Shown one piece after another: positions 54,936 through 64,000 of a stretch of 64,000 bases of DNA. The stretch comes from Janthinobacterium sp. 64 (GTDB lineage: Bacteria; Pseudomonadota; Gammaproteobacteria; Burkholderiales; Burkholderiaceae_D): contig NZ_PHUG01000001.1 of the NCBI RefSeq assembly GCF_002813325.1, positions 620,001 to 684,000 of the forward strand, read 5' to 3'. The notes beneath the pieces were generated by a model. It worked only from the letters and a program-made list of their open reading frames with translations, had not been told where the DNA came from and made no database searches. Made by a program: the position numbers and the translations under genes. Within the stretch, counting starts at the first letter, position 1. Each line of letters starts with the position of its first letter.

Positions 54936-56166
54936 GCGCCGCGCGCGGCGCGCGCTGGCCGCCGGCGCTGGCATGCTGGCCCTGGCTGCCGGCGGCGCGG
55001 GCGCCATCGCTGCCGGCCCGGGCCAGGGCATGCCGCTGGCGCGCGGCGCGGCCTGCATCGCGCTGGCCGCCTGGGCCATTGCGCTGCTGCGCCAGGCCTG
55101 GGCCGTGCTGGCCGCGCCGCCACCCATCGAATGCCCGCCCGGCGCGCCGCACGACGCTGCGCGCCAGGCGCGGCACTTGCTGGCCCTGGAAACCCAGCTG
55201 GAATTCGCCCCCGTCGCCCTGTTTCGCGTGCACGGCGCGCAGGCGGGGGCGTGCGTAGCCGTGAATGCGCGCGCGCGCCGCCTGCTTGCGCCGGGACGCG
55301 CCATCGATGCGGACGACCTGGGCGCCACGCTGGCGGCGCTGGCGGAAGGCCAGCGCAAGGTGATCGATTTCCACACGGAGCGGGGCGCCGAACGGGCGCT
55401 GGCCACGGCCAGCGCCATGCAGGTCGAAGGCCAGCCGCAGCGCCTGGTGGCGCTGATGCCGATGGAAACGGAACTGGAAGCGGAAGCCATGCAGGCCTGG
55501 CAAAAGCTCGTGCATGTGCTCACGCACGAAATCATGAATTCGCTCACGCCCGTGGCATCGCTGTCGCAGACGGCGCGGGCATTGCTGGCCGGGGCGGACG
55601 GCACGCTGTCCGCCGCCACGCTGGACGACCTGGACCTGGCCCTGGAAACCATCAGCCGGCGCGCCGACAGCCTGACGCATTTCGTCAGCGGCTACCGGCG
55701 CCTGGCCAGCGTGCCCGAGGCGCGGCCCCAGGCCTTCAGCCTGGCCGCGCTGTTCGCCCGCCTGTCGGCGCTGGTGGGGCCGGCGTGGCTGGCGCGCGGC
55801 GGGCAGGCCAGTTTCGCCGCCGAGCCGCCGAACCTGGAATTGCTGGCCGATGCGGGCCAGCTGGAGCAGGCGCTGGTCAACCTGCTCTGCAACGCGGCGG
55901 AAGCGTGTGCGGAGCAGGCCGCGCCGCAGGTGCAGGTCAGCGCGCGGCTGTCGCGCGGCGGGCGGCTGCGCATCGAAGTGAGCGACAACGGCCCGGGCGT
56001 GCCGGAACATCTGGCGGCGGACATTTTCACGCCCTTCTTTTCCACCAAGGGCACGGGCAGCGGCATCGGCCTGGCGATGGTGCGCCAGCTCGTGCACCGC
56101 AATGGCGGCGCCGTGCGCCACGTCAAATCGGTGGCAGGCGGCGCCCGCTTCGTCATGATTTTCTAG
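54925..56166 (+). CDS. Sensor histidine kinase
   Basis: This 413-residue kinase has two N-terminal membrane helices (about 10-32 and 40-62) with almost no periplasmic loop, a PAS-like region, the phosphoacceptor His in VLTHEIMNSLTPVASL, and a HATPase domain with N box LVNLLCNAAEA and G boxes DNGPGVP and GTGSGIGLAMV. The short extracytoplasmic segment suggests it senses membrane or internal signals, as in envelope-stress kinases paired with MacB-type transporters. It is co-translated with the NtrC-type regulator. Confidence 0.9.
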   Translation: MDSRRRARRALAAGAGMLALAAGGAGAIAAGPGQGMPLARGAACIALAAWAIALLRQAWAVLAAPPPIECPPGAPHDAARQARHLLALETQLEFAPVALFRVHGAQAGACVAVNARARRLLAPGRAIDADDLGATLAALAEGQRKVIDFHTERGAERALATASAMQVEGQPQRLVALMPMETELEAEAMQAWQKLVHVLTHEIMNSLTPVASLSQTARALLAGADGTLSAATLDDLDLALETISRRADSLTHFVSGYRRLASVPEARPQAFSLAALFARLSALVGPAWLARGGQASFAAEPPNLELLADAGQLEQALVNLLCNAAEACAEQAAPQVQVSARLSRGGRLRIEVSDNGPGVPEHLAADIFTPFFSTKGTGSGIGLAMVRQLVHRNGGAVRHVKSVAGGARFVMIF

Positions 56167-56169
56167 CTG

Positions 56170-56859
56170 CTATCTGGCCTTCAGCAGCGGCGCCAGCTGC
56201 GGCCAGATATTTTTCAAAATCGTCGGATGCGCCTTTGCATTCGGGTGCATGCGGTCGGCCTGGAACAGCTGCGGCTGGTCGGCGATGCCTTCGAACATGA
56301 AGGGCACCAGCGGCGCCTTCCATTCCTTCGCCAGCTTGCCGTACACACCATAAAACTGCTCGCCATAGGCGCGGCCATAGTTGGGCGGCATGCGCATGCC
56401 CACCAGCACCACTTGCGCGCCCGATTTTTTGGCCGCCTCACCCATGGCGCGCAGGTTCGCTTCGGCGGCCGCCACGGGCAAGCCGCGCAAGCCGTCGTTG
56501 GCGCCCAGTTCGATCAGCACGACGTCGGGCTGGTGTTTGCTCAGCAGGGCGGGCAGGCGCGCGCGGCCGCCGCTGGTGGTCTCGCCGCTGATGCTGGCGT
56601 TGACGATGCGCGTGTCGTTCTTTTGCGCTTGCAGCCGCTGTTCCAGCAGCGCCACCCAGCCCGTACCGCGCGCCAGCCCATACTCGGCGGACAGGCTGTC
56701 ACCGAGCACCAGCAGCGTTTTTGGTGCAGAATAGGCGTTCGTCATGCCTGATACCAGCAGCAGGGCTGCCGCAGGAAGCAAGGACAGGGTGCGCCGCCGC
56801 AGGCGGTTGCCGCCCTCGATACTTATTTGTTCACGAAATTTTTTAAGATAGATCAGCAT
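56170..56859 (-). CDS. tesA: SGNH-hydrolase arylesterase/thioesterase I (TesA-like)
   Basis: This 229-residue periplasmic hydrolase has a signal peptide (RLRRRTLSLLPAAALLLVSG), the GDSL block LLVLGDSLSAEYGL with the catalytic Ser, the oxyanion Gly and Asn blocks (ASISGETTSGG and ELGANDGLRG) and the catalytic Asp/His in DRMHPNAKAH. Members cleave acyl-thioesters and aryl esters. The ATG at 56859 overlaps the start of the divergent ybbA gene. No other start codon lies nearby in this frame. Confidence 0.88.
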   Translation of the reverse strand: MLIYLKKFREQISIEGGNRLRRRTLSLLPAAALLLVSGMTNAYSAPKTLLVLGDSLSAEYGLARGTGWVALLEQRLQAQKNDTRIVNASISGETTSGGRARLPALLSKHQPDVVLIELGANDGLRGLPVAAAEANLRAMGEAAKKSGAQVVLVGMRMPPNYGRAYGEQFYGVYGKLAKEWKAPLVPFMFEGIADQPQLFQADRMHPNAKAHPTILKNIWPQLAPLLKAR

Positions 56860-57619
56860 GCCCGAATTCCCTAAAGCGACTTCCACCAGTTTTCTCCCGT
56901 CAGACGCGGCGGCCCAGCGGCCCGCCGCACCTATCAGCCAAACCGGCCAAAATGCCCGGCCGGCCATCGAAGTGGTCCAGCTGGCCAAGCGCGTACCCGA
57001 TGCCGATGGTGAGCTGACCATCCTGCATCAAGTCGATTTTACCGTGCAAACGGCGGAGACGCTGGCCATCGTCGGCGCCTCCGGTTCCGGCAAGTCCACC
57101 TTGCTGGGCTTGCTGGCGGGACTGGACACGCCCAGCGCGGGCAAGGTGATGCTCGACGGCACCGATATCTTCGCCCTCGACGAAGACGGCCGCGCCGGTT
57201 TCCGCAAGGAAAAGCTCGGTTTCGTCTTCCAGTCGTTCCAGCTGCTGGTCCACCTGACGGCGCTGGAAAACGTCATGCTGCCGCTGGAATTACGGGGCGA
57301 CCCGGACGCGAAGGAAAAGGCGCAAGCGATGCTGGGCAGGGTCAACCTGGGCAGCCGTTTGAAGCATTACCCGAAATACCTGTCCGGCGGCGAGCAGCAG
57401 CGCGTGGCCCTGGCGCGCGCGTTCGTGACGGAACCGCCGCTGCTGTTCGCCGATGAGCCGACTGGCAGCCTGGACGCGGCCACCGGCGAAGCCGTGATCC
57501 AGCTGATGTTCGAGCTCAACCGTGAACGGGGCTCGACCCTGGTGCTCGTCACGCATGACAGTTCCATTGCGGCCCGCTGTGGCCGCACCATCACGATTGC
57601 GGCGGGCAGGCTGGTTTAA
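56858..57619 (+). CDS. ybbA: ABC transporter ATP-binding protein (YbbA-like)
   Basis: This 253-residue ATPase has Walker A GASGSGKST, signature LSGGEQQR, Walker B LLFADEPTGSLD and a switch His in VTHDSS. It resembles the LolD/YbbA group. The divergent tesA-ybbA arrangement matches E. coli, but the large permease ybbP that follows in E. coli is missing. Its membrane partner must be encoded elsewhere or it acts alone. The first 35 residues are low-complexity, so a downstream start is possible. Confidence 0.85.
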   Translation: MPEFPKATSTSFLPSDAAAQRPAAPISQTGQNARPAIEVVQLAKRVPDADGELTILHQVDFTVQTAETLAIVGASGSGKSTLLGLLAGLDTPSAGKVMLDGTDIFALDEDGRAGFRKEKLGFVFQSFQLLVHLTALENVMLPLELRGDPDAKEKAQAMLGRVNLGSRLKHYPKYLSGGEQQRVALARAFVTEPPLLFADEPTGSLDAATGEAVIQLMFELNRERGSTLVLVTHDSSIAARCGRTITIAAGRLV

Positions 57620-57620
57620 T

Positions 57621-57647
57621 GGGGTCAGACCCGCCGGGTCTGACCCC
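57621..57647. repeat. GGGGTCAGACCC palindrome
   Basis: A perfect inverted repeat with 12-bp arms GGGGTCAGACCC/GGGTCTGACCCC and a GCC centre lies between the convergent ybbA and nnr genes, 2 bp after the ybbA stop. This motif family is common in Burkholderiales and Xanthomonadales intergenic DNA as a REP-like unit. No T-run follows, so ordinary termination is doubtful. Confidence 0.7.
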
Positions 57648-57661
57648 AGGCAGCTGCGTCA

Positions 57662-59203
57662 TCAAGCCTCGGACAAGGCATTGATCAACTTGCGTATCGC
57701 CGGGATCAATTCCCCGGCCGTCAGCCCGATGGGGCCGCTGCCTGCCGCCACCAGCGCGTCGGCCGCCGCCCCGTGCAGCCACACGGCGCCGATGGCCGCT
57801 TCCCATTCTGGCCAGCCTTGCGCCAGCAGGCTGCCGCACAGGCCGGACAAAACGTCGCCCGTGCCGGCCGTCGCCAGCGCGGGGCCGCCCGTGTTGTTGA
57901 CCACCACGCTGCCATCCTGCGCGGCGATCACCGTGCCCGACCCTTTCAATACGACGATGACGCCCAGCTGCGCCGCCAGCTGGCGCGCCGCGCCCAGGCG
58001 GTCGGCTTGCACCTCGGCCACCGTCATGTCGAGCAGGCGTGCCGCTTCCAGCGGATGCGGCGTCAGTATCGTTGCGCCCGCACCCGTGCGCACGGCCAGC
58101 GCCGATTGCAGTTCCGGCTCGGCCGCCATCAGGTTCAGTGCATCGGCGTCCAGCAGCAGCGGGCTGTCGCTCTCGAACGTGCGCTGCAGCAGTTCCACCG
58201 TATCGCCGTCGTCGCCCAGGCCTGGCCCCGCCACCAGGGCGGCAAAGTGCAGGCCCGAGAAATCCACGTCCTGCGCGCGGCGGCACATCAGTTCCGGCTG
58301 GCCGCTGTCAAATGCGGGCGGCGTGTCGGGAAAGGCGATATACACTCGTCCCGCGCCCGCGTGCAGGGCCGTGCGCGCCGCCAGGATGGGCGCACCGGCC
58401 ATGCCATGCGCGCCACCGATGATGGCCACGCTGCCGTAGCTGCCCTTGTGCGTGTTTTGCTGGCGAGGTTGCAACTGGCGGGCGAACAGGTGCAGGCCGC
58501 CCAGCTGTGCCTTGGCGGGCGGCAGCAGGGAGGGATCGATGGCCAGCGCCGCCACTTCCACTTCGCCTGCATGGTCGCGGCCATGCGCCGTGTGCAGGCC
58601 CGGCTTGTCGCCGATGAAGGTGAGTGTCTGCGTGGCGCGGATGGCGACGCCATCGATGGCGCCCGTGTCCGGGTGCAGGCCGCTGGGCACGTCGAGTGCC
58701 AGCACGGGGCATGCCAGGTTGTTGACCAGCTGCGCCATGTCGCGGCATTCGCCGTCCAGCGGGCGCGAGGCGCCAATGCCGAACAGGCCATCGATGACGA
58801 GGTGCCACGGCGCCGCGCCCACCGCCGCCGACGCCATCGAGGTTGCCGCGTCCATGAAGAGCGCGGCGCTGTTGCGGGCGCGGCTCAGGGCCTGTTCGCG
58901 CTCGGGCGAGGTGGCTTGCGCCTCGGGCGCCAGCCATATCAGTACTTCGAGGCCGCTGCCGGCCAGGTGCGCGGCCGCTTCCAGCGCATCGCCGCCGTTG
59001 TCGCCGGGGCCGGCCAGCACCAGGACGCGCCGGTGGCCAGCGTCGTCGCCATCTTCCTGGGCGTGCAGCAGCTTCAGGGCGGCACTGGCGGCGGCCTGGC
59101 CCGCGCGCTGCATCAGCAGCCCTTGCGGCAGGTCGCGCATGGCCGCTTGTTCGATGGCGCGCAGTTCGGCGATGGAATACAGGGGGAGGGCGGTGGGGGT
59201 CAT
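57662..59203 (-). CDS. nnr: Bifunctional NAD(P)H-hydrate epimerase/dehydratase
   Basis: This 513-residue fusion repairs damaged NADHX/NADPHX. The N-terminal epimerase part (about 1-230) has VLAGPGDNGGDALEAA and DVPSGLHPDTG. The C-terminal ADP/ATP-dependent dehydratase part (about 240-513) has VAGPGLGDDGDT, LTPHPLEAARLL and NNTGGPALATAGTGDVLSG. I use the ATG at 59203 with GGAA upstream; a TTG at 59215 is also in frame. The gene is monocistronic and convergent with ybbA. Confidence 0.95.
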   Translation of the reverse strand: MTPTALPLYSIAELRAIEQAAMRDLPQGLLMQRAGQAAASAALKLLHAQEDGDDAGHRRVLVLAGPGDNGGDALEAAAHLAGSGLEVLIWLAPEAQATSPEREQALSRARNSAALFMDAATSMASAAVGAAPWHLVIDGLFGIGASRPLDGECRDMAQLVNNLACPVLALDVPSGLHPDTGAIDGVAIRATQTLTFIGDKPGLHTAHGRDHAGEVEVAALAIDPSLLPPAKAQLGGLHLFARQLQPRQQNTHKGSYGSVAIIGGAHGMAGAPILAARTALHAGAGRVYIAFPDTPPAFDSGQPELMCRRAQDVDFSGLHFAALVAGPGLGDDGDTVELLQRTFESDSPLLLDADALNLMAAEPELQSALAVRTGAGATILTPHPLEAARLLDMTVAEVQADRLGAARQLAAQLGVIVVLKGSGTVIAAQDGSVVVNNTGGPALATAGTGDVLSGLCGSLLAQGWPEWEAAIGAVWLHGAAADALVAAGSGPIGLTAGELIPAIRKLINALSEA

Positions 59204-59333
59204 GGGGCGTTCCAATTATTGATATGCCTTCAACATACGGCCGATCCACGCGGAAGGCAAGGCGCGCACGCCTGAAACGCACCCCTGTTTGGCGGCTACA
59301 ATAGCCATCTCACTTAAGACTGGGGGCGGGACG

Positions 59334-62899
<3,566 letters not shown>

Positions 62900-62918
<19 letters not shown>

Positions 62919-63826
62919 GCGGTGGTACCGCTCAGCTGCGCGCGCACCTGGCCCACGTCGCGCATGGGCGCGCGGCCGAACTGGCGGCTGTATTCGCGGC
63001 TGAACTGCGATTCGCTGGCGTAGCCGACGCGGTAGCCGGCCGTGCCCGCGTCGATCTGCTCGACCAGCATCAAGCGCCGCGCTTCCTGCAATCGCAGCAG
63101 CTTCTGGTACTGCATCGGCGTCATGGCCGTAATCGCCTTGAAATGGTGGTGCAGCGACGACATGCTCATGTTCGCCATGCCGGCCAGTTGCTCGATGCGC
63201 AGCGGTTGCGCGTAATTGACCTTGATCCAGTCGATGGCTTGCGCCACCTGGTGCGACTGGCTGCTGGCCAGCGCCATGTGGCGCAGGCGCGCGCCGACGG
63301 GGCCATTGAGCAGGCGGTACGTCAGTTCGCGGCGGATCAGGGGCGCCAGCGCGGCGATTTCCCCCGGTTTGTCGAGCAGGCGCACGAGGCGCAGCATGGC
63401 GTCGAGCAGTTCCGCCGAGACGTCGCTGACGGAGATGCCGCGCGTGGCGGGCAGGAGTTTCTGTTGCGCCGCGCTTTCACTGTCGAGCAGCGCGGCCACG
63501 TCGGCGATGTCGATGCCCAGCACCACGCACAGGTGCGGCTTGTCTTCACTCGCTTGCGCCACGCGCACCTGCACCGGCAAGTCGACGGAGGTCAGCAGAT
63601 ACTGCATGCGGCCGTAGTGGAAGGTGTCCGTGCCCAGGGTGACGTCCTTCGCCCCCTGCGCGATGATGGCCACGCTGGGCCGCGCCGCATGGAACAGCGA
63701 TTCCGTGACCGAGGACTGGCGGTGAAAAGTGAGGTTGCCGATGGCCGTCGCATAGTCGCCGTTGCGCGGCGCGTGGCGGCTGATCAGGACGGCGATTTCA
63801 TCTTGCGGGGAGATCTGTGTGGACAT
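62900..63826 (-). CDS. AraC family transcriptional regulator
   Basis: This 308-residue regulator has an AraC_N-type sensor domain (about 20-175, including QGAKDVTLGTDTFHYGRMQY) and a C-terminal double helix-turn-helix (about 200-300; IEQLAGMANMSMSSLHHHFK and VGYASESQFSREYSRQFGR). It is convergent with the 5-oxoprolinase gene and divergent from a gene that begins just beyond the window, the more likely target. The ATG at 63826 was chosen. Confidence 0.9.
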
Positions 63827-64000
63827 GGCGTTCAGTATGGGGAAGACGGGGAAGGGCAGGGCCTGATCTTACGCAGATTTGGAGGATCGTGCAAAGGTCT
63901 TGCAGGATCGCGGTAACGGCGGGCGGGCTTCTCAGGCACACTTGTGCAATCGCCTGCAAGGCACGCGTCCCCTTCGTCACACACATCTAGATACAGGAGT
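63827..64000. promoter_or_regulatory. Upstream region of araC-type gene and next gene
   Basis: The last 174 bp contain no gene. The sequence ends with ACAGGAGT, a good ribosome site, so a rightward gene probably starts within 10 bp beyond the window. This divergent pair is typical for an AraC regulator and its target. Confidence 0.5.

Overview
The window reads as chromosomal DNA of a high-GC betaproteobacterium, most likely Oxalobacteraceae (Janthinobacterium/Massilia-like). This is inferred from the gene order tig-clpP-clpX-lon-hupB-tRNA-Asp-tRNA-Asp-ppiD, the hpnCDE squalene genes, the ybbA/tesA divergent pair, and overall codon use. It carries three tRNA genes (Leu-TAG and two Asp-GTC), one intact IS1595-type insertion sequence and a decayed relative. 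There is no rRNA, CRISPR array or prophage.

Layout. 1-5.6 kb: the tail of an unidentified gene, two small DUF genes (DUF4262 and a DUF6386-like protein), an EAL-CBS-GGDDF cyclic-di-GMP protein and a secreted prolyl oligopeptidase. 5.6-9.7 kb: an AT-rich island with a three-gene ABC-three-component/Lamassu-like defence operon (nuclease-like effector, middle component, DUF3732 SMC-like ATPase). 9.8-14.9 kb: a tightly coupled five-gene operon matching the STM4011-STM4015 families (two radical SAM enzymes, an alkaline-phosphatase-fold hydrolase, an ATP-grasp protein, an LRR protein), which has no assigned pathway that I know of. 15-19.4 kb: threonine and serine breakdown (kbl, tdh, sdaA) beside a divergent XRE-cupin regulator. 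19.4-22.4 kb: a REPIN-like repeat, an AAA ATPase and two unknown proteins. 22.5-25.6 kb: thrC, moeA and moaD. 26-29 kb: a flavoprotein, a GIN-domain/DUF1700 pair and small membrane proteins. 29.1-32.3 kb: hpnC-hpnD-hpnE for squalene. 32.5-36.8 kb: a two-gene RND efflux system.

36.9-38.9 kb: tRNA-Leu, then on the opposite strand a 60-residue peptide with a His/Asp-rich tail, overlapping a 514-residue HExxH protein that resembles the aKG-HExxH peptide beta-hydroxylases. This is a candidate minimal RiPP locus. 39.1-48.8 kb: the protein-quality-control block tig, clpP, clpX, lon, hupB, two tRNA-Asp and ppiD. 48.8-50.1 kb: an IS1595-type element inserted in the T-tract of the ppiD terminator, followed by a decayed relative. 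50.1-56.2 kb: a MacB-like ABC permease/ATPase pair, divergent from an NtrC-type regulator and histidine kinase, with a sigma-54 promoter and two palindromic activator sites between them. 56.2-64 kb: tesA-like esterase and ybbA-like ATPase with overlapping divergent start codons, a GGGGTCAGACCC palindrome, the NAD(P)HX repair enzyme, 5-oxoprolinase and an AraC regulator.

The most promising undescribed systems are the HExxH/short-peptide pair (37125-38829), the STM4011-4015 cassette (9772-14879) and the ABC-3C defence operon (5918-9561). All family names rest on motif recognition by eye. No database search was run.
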